60,937 nt of DNA from Acidobacteriota bacterium (GTDB lineage: Bacteria > Acidobacteriota > Polarisedimenticolia > Polarisedimenticolales > Polarisedimenticolaceae): assembly GCA_029861955.1 (NCBI GenBank), contig JAOTYK010000007.1, forward strand, positions 1 through 60,937, written 5' to 3'. The translations under genes and the position numbers were made by a program. Positions 8,787 through 17,104 of the stretch are shown piece after piece (positions within the stretch are counted from its first letter, which is position 1; every line of letters begins with the position of its first letter). The notes under the pieces were generated by a model. It did not search any database and was not told the DNA's origin. It was given only the letters and a program-made list of their open reading frames with translations.

Positions 8787-9346
8787 GAGATAAGTTCGTC
8801 GGCGACTCCACAAAGCGTCTCGAGCACGAACGCGATGTGGTCTTCCAATGGAATGCCCAACCCCTCCGCGCCCGTACGGATGTCGTCGCGATTGACACTG
8901 GCGGCGAAGCCCTTCGACTTCAGCTTCTTTTTCACGGAGCGCACCTTGACATCGTGAATCGAGCGGTTGGGAGTCACGAGCGCACAGGCGACGAGAAACC
9001 CGCAGAGTTCGTCGCAAGCGAAGAGCGTCTTCTCCAGATCGCTTTCCCGAGAGACACCGGTGTAGTCGGCATGCGACAGAATCGCTCGACGAAACCACTC
9101 GGGATACCCGAGCGACTCGAGGATCTCGCAACCGCGGTAGGGGTGATCATCGGCGGAGGGCCAACGCTCGTAGTCGAAGTCATGGAGCAACCCGACAAGC
9201 CCCCAATGATCGGCGTCTTCACCGTTTCGTGTCGCGTAGCCGCGCACGGCCGCCTCGACCGCCAGCGCGTGCTGAAGGAGGCCGGGTTTCTTGGTGTACT
9301 CATTGAGCAGATGCCACGCGTCCTCTCTATTGGGTGCCCACGCCAT
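8783..9346 (-). CDS. HD-domain hydrolase (COG2316-like)
   Basis: A 187-residue HD-superfamily protein. The ordered metal ligands are visible: His in LLQHALAVE, the HD pair in GLLHDFDYE, and later HP and Asp residues (ADDHPYRG, SHADYTG, ACDELCGF). Members are predicted metal-dependent phosphohydrolases of unknown substrate. ATG 9346 is chosen over an upstream in-frame start at 9412 because GGAAGG lies just upstream and a minus-strand TACCAT -10 candidate lies at 9383-9388. First gene of the operon with the class V aminotransferase and Nudix genes. Confidence 0.82.
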   Translation of the reverse strand: MAWAPNREDAWHLLNEYTKKPGLLQHALAVEAAVRGYATRNGEDADHWGLVGLLHDFDYERWPSADDHPYRGCEILESLGYPEWFRRAILSHADYTGVSRESDLEKTLFACDELCGFLVACALVTPNRSIHDVKVRSVKKKLKSKGFAASVNRDDIRTGAEGLGIPLEDHIAFVLETLCGVADELIS

Positions 9347-9381
9347 TCGATGCCCTTCCCGCCACTGGCAAAACCGTCTCG

Positions 9382-9388
9382 TATGGTA
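9382..9388. promoter_or_regulatory. overlapping divergent -10 candidates (HD operon / pyrimidine reductase)
   Basis: TATGGTA gives TATGGT on the plus strand (9382-9387) and TACCAT on the minus strand (9383-9388). The predicted leaders are about 20 nt to the ATG at 9414 and about 30 nt to the ATG at 9346. The elements are less perfect than others in the window. Confidence 0.4.
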
Positions 9389-9413
9389 ACTTGGGGTTGG
9401 CGCGGACCACAAG

Positions 9414-10100
9414 ATGAACAGACCTTTCGTCTATATCAACATGGCCACGACGGTCGACGGCAAGATCACGTCGGCGCGTCGCGAATACCCTCGATTCACA
9501 AGTCCGCTGGACCGCGAGCACATGGATCGGCTACGCGCACGTGCGGATGGCTTGCTGGTCGGTGCGGGGACTCTGAGAGCGGACAACCCGCGGTTGGATG
9601 TCCGCACCCAGGCGATGCGCGACTATCGGCTGAAACTAGGTAAGCCTGCGGGACTGCATGCGATCGTCGTCTCGGGGTCTGCGCAGCTGCCCACGGACTC
9701 CCGCTTCTTCCACGACGATCACGGCGCCCGTCGGATCCTGGTGACGACCGAATCCACGGACCCTGCCGCGCTGGCTGCCCTCGAATCGCGCTGCGAGGTC
9801 TGGCAACTCGGTGAAGAGCAGGTCGATCTGGGAAGCGTGTTGCGACGCCTTCGAGACGAGGGATTGGAATCGGTGTTATGCGAGGGTGGCGGCGAACTCA
9901 ACGCACGACTGATCCACGAAGATCTCGTCGATGAAATCAATCTGACGCTGGCTCCGACGCTCCTCTGCGGTCGGGACGCACCGACGATTGCCGACGGCGT
10001 CGGGTTGACGATGGCGGACCAGAGACGGCTGGAACTGATCGAGTGTCGTCAGGAGCAAGACGAGTTGTATCTTCGCTACCGCGTGGTTCGCGACCGATGA
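9414..10100 (+). CDS. RibD C-terminal-type pyrimidine reductase
   Basis: A 228-residue stand-alone reductase of the dihydrofolate-reductase-like fold, matching the C-terminal half of RibD. Marks: YINMATTVDGKIT, the LLVGAGTLRADNPRLD nucleotide loop, and VLCEGGGELNARLI near the end. Such proteins reduce the ribosyl side chain of the diaminopyrimidine intermediate of riboflavin synthesis with NADPH. No deaminase domain is attached, so it resembles the archaeal/fungal single-domain reductase or a paralogue outside riboflavin synthesis. Its stop overlaps the polX start (ATGA, 10097-10100), starting a polX-nth operon. Confidence 0.87.
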   Translation: MNRPFVYINMATTVDGKITSARREYPRFTSPLDREHMDRLRARADGLLVGAGTLRADNPRLDVRTQAMRDYRLKLGKPAGLHAIVVSGSAQLPTDSRFFHDDHGARRILVTTESTDPAALAALESRCEVWQLGEEQVDLGSVLRRLRDEGLESVLCEGGGELNARLIHEDLVDEINLTLAPTLLCGRDAPTIADGVGLTMADQRRLELIECRQEQDELYLRYRVVRDR

Positions 10101-11836
10101 ATCGGAAACAGATCGCCGAATCACTGGAGGAGATCGGACTTCTGCTGGAACTCCTCGGCGAGAATCCGTTCAAGACCCGCGCCTACCACAACGGCGCACG
10201 GATCCTGCGCGGGCTCGATGACGATCTCGAGTTACTGGTCCGCGAGAATCGGCTGACCGAGATCAAGGGTATCGGCGTCGCACTGGCGGACAAGATCGGG
10301 ACCCTCGTCCGTGACGGTGGGCTGCCGTATCTCGCCGAGCTTCGAACACGGGTTCCGCCGGGGCTCCTGCAGTGGATCAAGATTCCCGGGCTGGGATCCA
10401 AGAAGGTGCGCGCGATCCACGTCGCCCTGGACATCTCGACCCTCGGCGAACTCGAATATGCGTGCCGCGAGAACCGACTTCGAGATTTACCCGGTTTCGG
10501 GCAGGCCTCCCAGGACAAGATCCTCCGCGGCATCGACGCCGTCCGACGCCACGCAGGACGCTTCCGTCAGCCGGTCATCCAGCGGGAAGCCGAGCGTCTG
10601 CTTGCCCTCGTGACGCCGCTGCCGGGAGTGGAACGCGCGGAGGTCGCAGGTTCCGTGCGTCGTCGCGTGGAGACATCGAAGGACATCGACGTCCTCGTCG
10701 CCGCCGCCGATGCGGAGCCGGTGATGGCCGTGTTTGCGGAGGATGATGCCGTCGAGGAGGTCATCGGTCGTGGCCCTACCAAGTGTAGCGTCCGACTCAA
10801 GAGTGGCCCGACGGCAGACTTACGCGTCGTCGGTCGATCGTCCTACGCCTGCGCGTTGAACTACTTCACCGGCAGCAAGGCGCACAACGTGGCGTTGCGG
10901 GCGCGGGCCCAGGCAAGCGGAATGCGGCTGAACGAATACGCTCTGACCCGCCAGTCCGACGGCGAGGAACTTCCGGTCGCCGACGAGGCTGCGCTGTACG
11001 GGCATCTGGGCCTGGACTACGTCGAGCCGGAATTACGGGAGAATCTAGGCGAGATCGAGGCGTCCGAGACGCATGAACTCCCTGACCTGCTGAAACCGAC
11101 CGACCTCAAAGGCGTGCTCCACGTTCACTCGAACTGGTCCGACGGCAGCGCGTCCATCGAGGAGATGGCGGAAGCGGCACGATCGCGAGGACTGCAGTAC
11201 CTGGGTCTCTGCGATCACTCGAAAGCCGCGGCGTATGCCGGCGGCCTGGACGCCGACAGGGTCGCAGCCCAACATGAAGAGATCGAACGTCTCAACGAGC
11301 AATTCGGAGACGAATTCCGCGTGCTGAAGGGTATCGAGGTCGACATCCTGGAGGACGGATCGCTCGACTTCCCTGACGATGTCATGGCGACCTTTGACGT
11401 CGTGGTCGCCTCGGTTCACAGCCGCTTCAACCTGGACGAGACGAAACAGACCGATCGCATCCTCCGAGCTATCGGTTCACCCTACGTCGACATCCTCGGC
11501 CATCCGACGGGACGACTCCTGCTGGCGCGGGACGGATACCCGGTCCGTCTCGAGGCGATCCTCGAACGGGCCGCGGAGAACGGCGTCGCCGTCGAGGTCA
11601 ATGCCCATCCACATCGGCTCGATCTCGACTGGCAACACCTTCGTTTCGGACTCCGGCGGGGGCTAAAGACCGCCATCAACCCCGACGCCCACGCCCCCGA
11701 GGGGCTTGACGACATGCGATACGGCGTGGGGATCGCCCGTAAGGGCTGGTGCCAGGCGTCGGATGTTCTCAATGCGTGGCCACTGGACCGATTGTTGGAG
11801 TTTCTTCGGGATCGACGACAACGGGCCGGCGCCTGA
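10097..11836 (+). CDS. polX: bacterial family X DNA polymerase with PHP domain
   Basis: A 579-residue PolX of standard bacterial layout: N-terminal 8-kDa-like and helix-hairpin-helix segments (IPGLGSKKVRAI, LPGFGQASQDKI), the nucleotidyltransferase palm with GSVRRR and KDIDVLV metal-binding Asp pair, and a C-terminal PHP domain beginning HVHSNWSDG near residue 342 with later CDHS, EVDIL and HPTGRLL histidine/acid motifs. The PHP domain gives 3'-5' exonuclease and AP-endonuclease activity in studied members. It acts in base-excision repair gap filling. ATG 10097 is chosen by its overlap with the upstream stop. The stop TGA shares one base with the nth ATG (TGATG). Confidence 0.94.
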   Translation: MNRKQIAESLEEIGLLLELLGENPFKTRAYHNGARILRGLDDDLELLVRENRLTEIKGIGVALADKIGTLVRDGGLPYLAELRTRVPPGLLQWIKIPGLGSKKVRAIHVALDISTLGELEYACRENRLRDLPGFGQASQDKILRGIDAVRRHAGRFRQPVIQREAERLLALVTPLPGVERAEVAGSVRRRVETSKDIDVLVAAADAEPVMAVFAEDDAVEEVIGRGPTKCSVRLKSGPTADLRVVGRSSYACALNYFTGSKAHNVALRARAQASGMRLNEYALTRQSDGEELPVADEAALYGHLGLDYVEPELRENLGEIEASETHELPDLLKPTDLKGVLHVHSNWSDGSASIEEMAEAARSRGLQYLGLCDHSKAAAYAGGLDADRVAAQHEEIERLNEQFGDEFRVLKGIEVDILEDGSLDFPDDVMATFDVVVASVHSRFNLDETKQTDRILRAIGSPYVDILGHPTGRLLLARDGYPVRLEAILERAAENGVAVEVNAHPHRLDLDWQHLRFGLRRGLKTAINPDAHAPEGLDDMRYGVGIARKGWCQASDVLNAWPLDRLLEFLRDRRQRAGA

Positions 11837-12483
11837 TGCCCCGGGAGTCGCTCGCGCGTCGACGGGACCGGACGGTACGCCTGCTTGACGGGCTACGTGG
11901 CGAGTACACCGACGCCGACTGCGCCCTCCACCATGAAAGCGCCCTCGAATTGCTGATCGCGACCGTCCTGTCGGCGCAGTGCACGGACGAGAGGGTGAAT
12001 CAGGTGACCCCCACGCTGTTCGCGCGTTACCCGGACGCGGCGTCGCTGGCAGAAGCCGACGCCTCGGAGTTGGAGTCGATCATCCATTCGTTGGGGTTTT
12101 TTCGCAACAAGACCCGCTCGCTCATCGGCCTCGGAAAGGCGCTGACGGAACGGCACGGTGGCGACGTGCCATCAGAAATGGATGCCCTCGTTAAATTGCC
12201 CGGAGTGGGACGCAAGACCGCCAACGTCATCCTGGGAACCTGGTTCGGTATCCCCTCGATCCCGGTCGACACCCATGTCACACGGCTGGCCGGTCGTCTC
12301 GGACTTTCGCAACATCGCGACCCGGTGAAGATCGAGACGGATCTGCACGCGCTTGCCGAGGAGTCGGACTGGACGTTTTTCTCTCACGCCTTGATCTGGC
12401 ACGGGCGTACGATCTGCCATGCGCGGAAGCCGGAATGTGGTCGCTGCGTGCTCTCGGGAGACTGCCCCGGCGCCGTCCTCTAG
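11836..12483 (+). CDS. nth: endonuclease III
   Basis: A 215-residue bifunctional DNA glycosylase/AP lyase for oxidised pyrimidines. It has the helix-hairpin-helix LPGVGRKTANVI with catalytic Lys127, the catalytic Asp in VDTHV, and a C-terminal [4Fe-4S] ligand set C-x6-C-x2-C-x5-C (CHARKPECGRCVLSGDC). ATG 11836 overlaps the polX stop by one base; a longer reading to 11749 is unnecessary. Coupling to polX puts lesion removal and gap filling in one transcript. Confidence 0.96.
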   Translation: MPRESLARRRDRTVRLLDGLRGEYTDADCALHHESALELLIATVLSAQCTDERVNQVTPTLFARYPDAASLAEADASELESIIHSLGFFRNKTRSLIGLGKALTERHGGDVPSEMDALVKLPGVGRKTANVILGTWFGIPSIPVDTHVTRLAGRLGLSQHRDPVKIETDLHALAEESDWTFFSHALIWHGRTICHARKPECGRCVLSGDCPGAVL

Positions 12484-12519
12484 GCCCCGTGACAGGCGGC
12501 GAGAATCCTCGCAAAACGC

Positions 12520-12525
12520 TATAGT
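12520..12525 (+). promoter_or_regulatory. -10 box of the rhodanese-methyltransferase gene
   Basis: TATAGT in the 69-bp gap after nth. The predicted transcript starts near 12532 and carries GAGG (12541-12544) 8 nt before the TTG start at 12553. No convincing -35 is seen. Confidence 0.45.
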
Positions 12526-12552
12526 GCCGCCGCACGAACCGAGGCAAATACC

Positions 12553-13428
12553 TTGACCCGCAATCGTTACGAAAACATCGACGGCGACGAGCTTTATCGT
12601 CGTCTTGCGACCGGTGGATCGCTTGTGCTCGTCGACGTTCGAACCGAGACGGAGTTCCAGGATTGTCACATTGCCGGTTCGATGTTGGTCCCGCTGCACG
12701 AGCTGGAAACTCGCATCGGGGAAGTGCCGAACTCCGGTACGCCCATCGCCGTCATTTGCGAGAAGGGTCAGCGAAGCGTCAGCGCCTGCCGGCTGCTCGC
12801 CGAGCATGGCTTCACGCCCCTCTACAACGTGACCGGCGGGCTACAGACCTGGAACGGCCCGACGCGCAGCGGCACGCGAGATGGCGCCAGCCTTCAACAG
12901 GCGATTGCACCCTCCTCCTACCTGGTGGAGAATTTCGATCTGCTCCCCGGAGGACTCGTCCTCGACATCGCGATGGGATCCGGTCGTAATGCGATCTATC
13001 TGGCCACACGGGGCTTCGACGTCGACGGCGTCGACATCGACCCTTCCGCCGTCGCCGACGCCCGCACCCGCGCGCGCCGAATGGGTGCGCCCATCCGCGC
13101 CATGACCGGTAACTACGAGAATGGCTCGATGACCGTACCGGTCTGCGCCTACAACGTGATCATGGTCTTCAACTATCTCCATCGCCCGTTGTTTCCTCAG
13201 ATCAAGGACGGCGTCGTGCCGGGCGGCGTCGTCATCTATCAGACGTTCACGACCGAGCAGGTGCGATTTGGTAGACCGCAGAATCCGGACTATCTACTCC
13301 GCGCAGGCGAGCTGCGAGAGGTTTTCCACGATTGGGAGATCCTGCGCTCTCGCGAGATCATCGGACCGGCACGCAAGGATGACAAGATGCGGGCGGTTGC
13401 CGCGATCGTCGCCCGCAAGCCGGGGTGA
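12553..13428 (+). CDS. rhodanese - SAM methyltransferase fusion (TehB-like)
   Basis: A 291-residue two-domain protein. Residues 1-110 form a rhodanese with active-site loop CEKGQR (Cys69), the site of a persulfide. From about 115 on is a class I methyltransferase with motif I LDIAMGSGRNAIYLA and the acidic GVDID strand end, most like the tellurite-resistance TehB group. The pairing suggests methylation of a sulfur, selenium or tellurium species held or released by the rhodanese; this is inference. It starts at TTG, supported by GAGG 8 nt upstream. Its TGA overlaps the GTG of the LON-N gene (GTGA, 13425-13428). Confidence 0.88.
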   Translation: MTRNRYENIDGDELYRRLATGGSLVLVDVRTETEFQDCHIAGSMLVPLHELETRIGEVPNSGTPIAVICEKGQRSVSACRLLAEHGFTPLYNVTGGLQTWNGPTRSGTRDGASLQQAIAPSSYLVENFDLLPGGLVLDIAMGSGRNAIYLATRGFDVDGVDIDPSAVADARTRARRMGAPIRAMTGNYENGSMTVPVCAYNVIMVFNYLHRPLFPQIKDGVVPGGVVIYQTFTTEQVRFGRPQNPDYLLRAGELREVFHDWEILRSREIIGPARKDDKMRAVAAIVARKPG

Positions 13429-14099
13429 TCGACACCGTGGACACGACGGACTCGATCCCCATCTTTCCCCTCCCGGGCGCGGTACTCTACCCGGAGACAG
13501 TTCTCCCCTTACACGTCTTCGAACCTCGCTATCGCGATTTAGTCCGAGATGTGACGGCCGGCGATAATCGTCTTGCGCTGGCGTTACTGCGTCCTGGCTA
13601 CGAGAACGAATACACGGGGGCGCCGCCGATCCACACGGTCGCGACGATCGGTCGCATCGAAAATCTCCGTCTCCATCCTGACGGTCGATCGAACTTCGAT
13701 CTCGTCGGTGTCGAGCGCGTCGATCTGGAGGAGGTTCCCTCGGAGCACAGCTATCGGATGGCCCGCTACGTCGTTCGCGACGAGACGGAAGTCGATGCCG
13801 CCGACGCGGACATCAAACGTGCACGGGTCGAGCTGTTCGCCGCCCACAACATGCTGATGACGGAAATCGCCGACGAGTCCGGTCACCCACTATCCGTGGA
13901 TGCGGTTCTTCCATACGCGACGGTGGTCAATGGAGCCTGTGCGAATCTTCCGGTCGACGCCGAGATTCGCCAGCAGCTGCTGGAGATCGACGACATTCAA
14001 GAGCGTCAGCGGCGGGTTGCGGATCACGTCCGCGAGGCCCTGGAGCGAATCCTGGCACTCAAGGCCGAAACCGGACAGATGGACGGACCGACGAACTAA
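13425..14099 (+). CDS. LON N-terminal domain protein without ATPase or protease
   Basis: A 224-residue protein that is only the LON substrate-binding domain: PIFPLPGAVLYPETVLPLHVFEPRYRDL is reduced to the key marks FPLPG, LPLHVFE and RYRDL, followed by a beta-rich core and a C-terminal helical segment. Stand-alone LON-N proteins (PUA-like fold) are common in bacteria; their ligand is not settled. GTG 13425 is coupled to the rhodanese gene. TAA at 14097-14099 overlaps the convergent moaA stop. Confidence 0.85.
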   Translation: MIDTVDTTDSIPIFPLPGAVLYPETVLPLHVFEPRYRDLVRDVTAGDNRLALALLRPGYENEYTGAPPIHTVATIGRIENLRLHPDGRSNFDLVGVERVDLEEVPSEHSYRMARYVVRDETEVDAADADIKRARVELFAAHNMLMTEIADESGHPLSVDAVLPYATVVNGACANLPVDAEIRQQLLEIDDIQERQRRVADHVREALERILALKAETGQMDGPTN

Positions 14100-15109
14100 C
14101 CACCGATCTGGTGCATGCTGCGCGAGGCCGGCAACACCTCTTTCCGTTCCAGCAGGTCCAGCGCCCCGCCCCGCCCCTTCCCGGCGACCGCAGCGCGAAT
14201 CGCTTCACCGATGGCCCGGTCGTCCGCGCCGCTGCGCAGGAGTTGCTTGAGGTCGATCTCGCGGTTGTCGTAGAGGCAAACCATGAACTTGCCATCGGCA
14301 GTCAAACGCAGTCGACTGCACGTCGAGCAGAATGGTTGAGACACGGAGTCGATGAAGCCCACACTTCCTCGCCCGTCGACGTATTGCCAACGTGCCGCCG
14401 GAGACGAAGGATCGTCACGCCGCTTCGGCTCGATGGGCCATCGTCGAGAGATGCGATCGCGGACCTCCTGGCCGGTAACGACCCGGTCGGGCTCCCAGCG
14501 CCTGTCGTTGTCCAGCGGCATACACTCGATGAACCGTAGCTCCCACCCGTGATCGCGTGCATATTCGGCGAGACTCTCGATCTCGTCGTCGTTACTTCCG
14601 CGGACGAGAACCGCGTTGATCTTGATCGGGCTCAATCCCGCGGACGTCGCCGCACGCAGACCCTCGATGACCTTTTGCAGCGCATCGCGCCGGGTTACCG
14701 CGGCGAAACGAGCCGCATCAAGGGTGTCGAGGCTGACGTTAACCCTGCGGAGTCCCGCCGCAGCCAACTCTTCGGCGAGACGGTCCAATAGAAGTCCGTT
14801 GGTCGTTAGCGATAGGTCCTGAACCTCGTCGGTCGCGTTCAGCATCGCGACGAACCGTGAGATGTCGCGTCGGACGAGCGGCTCTCCACCCGTCAACCGC
14901 ACCTTTCGCACTCCCATCGTCGCGACGATGCGAACGACGCGCATCATCTCCTCGTAACTGAGGATCTCTTCCCGCGGGAACCAGTCGGGATCGACGGGCA
15001 TGCAGTAGTGACAACGGAGGTTGCAACGATCCGTGACCGAGATCCGTAGGTCGTCGTGCACGCGACCGTAACTGTCTACGAGCGCATTTGCTGGTGTCGG
15101 TTTCGCCAT
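14096..15109 (-). CDS. moaA: GTP 3',8-cyclase
   Basis: A 337-residue radical SAM enzyme for the first step of molybdopterin synthesis, GTP to 3',8-cyclo-GTP. The N-terminal cluster is CNLRCHYC (Cys29, Cys33, Cys36), the C-terminal cluster is C-x2-C-x13-C (CSTC ... MVC), and the chain ends in the diagnostic GG tail. ATG 15109 is chosen because a TATACT box lies at 15122-15127, which rules out the much longer in-frame reading to 15577. The other moa/moe genes are not in the window, though a molybdopterin enzyme is (47.7-49.6 kb). Confidence 0.96.
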   Translation of the reverse strand: MAKPTPANALVDSYGRVHDDLRISVTDRCNLRCHYCMPVDPDWFPREEILSYEEMMRVVRIVATMGVRKVRLTGGEPLVRRDISRFVAMLNATDEVQDLSLTTNGLLLDRLAEELAAAGLRRVNVSLDTLDAARFAAVTRRDALQKVIEGLRAATSAGLSPIKINAVLVRGSNDDEIESLAEYARDHGWELRFIECMPLDNDRRWEPDRVVTGQEVRDRISRRWPIEPKRRDDPSSPAARWQYVDGRGSVGFIDSVSQPFCSTCSRLRLTADGKFMVCLYDNREIDLKQLLRSGADDRAIGEAIRAAVAGKGRGGALDLLERKEVLPASRSMHQIGG

Positions 15110-15121
15110 GACGTGTCTTCG

Positions 15122-15147
15122 AGTATACGATTTCTCGGTGCTATCAT
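15122..15147. promoter_or_regulatory. divergent -10 boxes for moaA and the LytS-like kinase
   Basis: TATACT on the minus strand (15122-15127) predicts a moaA transcript with only about 6 nt of leader. TATCAT on the plus strand (15142-15147) predicts about 20 nt of leader before ATG 15174. Here the two elements are separate rather than overlapping. Confidence 0.45.
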
Positions 15148-15173
15148 GCCGCCATGTTCCCCTGGTCGAGCTG

Positions 15174-16253
15174 ATGGCTCCAAGAATCGATATTGCCTGG
15201 ATTCGGCAGATCTTACTCTGGGCGGCTGCCAGCTCGTTGTCCGGTGCGGTCGTGGGACTCGCAGTCGGCGTCTTCAAGGATGGGTCGATCGAGTCACCGA
15301 CGGTGGTGATTTCGGTTCTGTTCGGGAACGTCGTCGGTTTTACGGCGCTATCGTCCAATGCCCTGCTGCTTCGCGGCATGCAGAACGTGTCCCAGTGGGT
15401 ACGCGGAATGCTCCTCGGCCTGGCGCTGCTGGCCGGATCGATTGCGGGCAGCATCGCCGTGCTGACGGCGTACCCGCTCTTCGTTCTTCGGGACCCTCGC
15501 CAGACGATCGCGATCGTCGCCATCAACGGTGTCCTGGCCCTGATCGTGGGAGGCGTGGTCTTTGCGTACGAGGGCATGCAACACCGATTGCGAGAGTCCC
15601 TTCGGGTGGTCGAAGAGGTGCGGCTTGTCGAGTCTCGACTTCGCGAGGAGCGTGCTCGCGCCGAACTGTCGGCACTTCAAGCGCGCATCAATCCGCATTT
15701 TTTCTTCAACACACTCAACACGATCTCGTCGCTCGTGGCCGAGGACCCCGAAGAGGCCGAGGAGGTCGTCCTCACGCTTGCCGATCTCTTTCGCTACACG
15801 TTCAAGGTCGCGGATACGGGACCGGTGCCCCTGCATGAGGAAATCGGATTCACGCGCAACTATCTGGAGATCGAGAAGGCGCGATTCGGCGACCGCCTCT
15901 CCGTGGAGTGGGACCTCGACATCGACGCGGACCCGACCCCGGTCCCGGGTCTGATCCTCCAACCCCTCGTCGAGAACGCGGTCGCTCACGGGATCGCGCC
16001 GCGGGCGACCGGAGGCCGGATCACGGTTCGCACTCGCCGGATCGATCAGACCCTGCATCTGGATGTGATTGACGACGGTGTCGGAATCGCCGCCGAGACA
16101 CAGCCATTCGAAGAGGGGCACGGTCTCGACAACGTGCAACGACGAATTCAGGCATTTTATCGGGGGCGCGGTTCCATCACTCTGGCCCGAGTCCCCGGAA
16201 AGAGCGGTACGATTGCCAGGATTAGGATTCCCACGGAACTGGAGACGGAATGA
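15174..16253 (+). CDS. LytS/YehU-type membrane sensor histidine kinase
   Basis: A 359-residue kinase with about four N-terminal transmembrane segments (residues 10-125), a short coiled linker, and a His_kinase domain with phospho-acceptor His175 in RINPHFFFNTLN. The C-terminal HATPase has LILQPLVENAVAHG and DDGVGI. It has no separate extracellular sensor domain. ATG 15174 (MAPRID) is preferred; an in-frame upstream start at 15108 would precede the TATCAT box. Its stop overlaps the regulator start (ATGA, 16250-16253), so the pair is made together. Confidence 0.92.
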   Translation: MAPRIDIAWIRQILLWAAASSLSGAVVGLAVGVFKDGSIESPTVVISVLFGNVVGFTALSSNALLLRGMQNVSQWVRGMLLGLALLAGSIAGSIAVLTAYPLFVLRDPRQTIAIVAINGVLALIVGGVVFAYEGMQHRLRESLRVVEEVRLVESRLREERARAELSALQARINPHFFFNTLNTISSLVAEDPEEAEEVVLTLADLFRYTFKVADTGPVPLHEEIGFTRNYLEIEKARFGDRLSVEWDLDIDADPTPVPGLILQPLVENAVAHGIAPRATGGRITVRTRRIDQTLHLDVIDDGVGIAAETQPFEEGHGLDNVQRRIQAFYRGRGSITLARVPGKSGTIARIRIPTELETE

Positions 16254-17011
16254 ACTATCGCTGTGTCGTCGTCGATGACGAGAAGCCGGCTCGCGAGCGG
16301 GTCAAACGACTTCTGACATCTCATCGGGACTTCAAACTTGTCGGCGAGGCAGAGAACGCCGACGGAGCGGTTGAACTGATCGAACGCGAGACACCGGACG
16401 TCGTCTTCCTTGACGTACAGATGCCCGAGGGAACGGGTTTCGAGGTCCTGAATCGTCTCGACGCACTTCCTGCCGTCATCTTCACGACAGCCTACGATGA
16501 GTACGCGGTGCAAGCGTTCGAAGTGAATTCGATCGACTACCTCCTGAAGCCGTTCAGTCGGTCCCGCTTCGCCGAAGCCCTCGATCGCGCCCGGGGGGTC
16601 GTCGATGGGAAGAGCGGAGAGGCCGACCTCCGTTCCCTGCTGGCATCCCTCGGAAGCGAGGGTTCTGCAGGGTCCCGCTCTCCACTACGGATTCCGGCTC
16701 GACGCGGGGCGAAGATCGTCGTCGTGGACCCGGAACAGGCGCTCTGGTTCGAGGCCGAGGAGACGCTGGTGTTTGTGCAGACGACCACCGGTCGGTTCCT
16801 GGTCGAACGGACCCTGACCGAGCTCGAGACGCAACTCGCGCCCCGGTTCTTCCGGGCCCATCGTCAGTACCTGGTCAACCTGTCGCGAATCCAGGAGATT
16901 CTGCCTGCGGAGGCGGGGACCTATCAGATTCTCGTGAACGGTGGCGAGGGTGAGGAGATTCCGCTCTCCCGCAGGCAGGCCCGAAAACTGAGGGAGTTGA
17001 TCCCCTGGTAG
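16250..17011 (+). CDS. LytTR-family response regulator
   Basis: A 253-residue regulator: receiver domain with phospho-acceptor Asp55 (FLDVQMPEG), switch Thr in IFTTAYDEYA and Lys in YLLKPF, then a LytTR DNA-binding domain with FRAHRQYLVNLSRI. Partner of the LytS-like kinase directly upstream. LytTR proteins bind direct repeats upstream of targets; the bactofilin-like gene 93 bp downstream is a possible target, but I see no clear repeat there. Confidence 0.94.
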   Translation: MNYRCVVVDDEKPARERVKRLLTSHRDFKLVGEAENADGAVELIERETPDVVFLDVQMPEGTGFEVLNRLDALPAVIFTTAYDEYAVQAFEVNSIDYLLKPFSRSRFAEALDRARGVVDGKSGEADLRSLLASLGSEGSAGSRSPLRIPARRGAKIVVVDPEQALWFEAEETLVFVQTTTGRFLVERTLTELETQLAPRFFRAHRQYLVNLSRIQEILPAEAGTYQILVNGGEGEEIPLSRRQARKLRELIPW

Positions 17012-17104
17012 CGACCGCTAGTCCGTCGATCATGACCGCCGACCCGCAAGAGGGTGCGCGCGGAAGGCCGGACCCTCAGAATCCTCTATTGAGGTGTTCG
17101 AACG

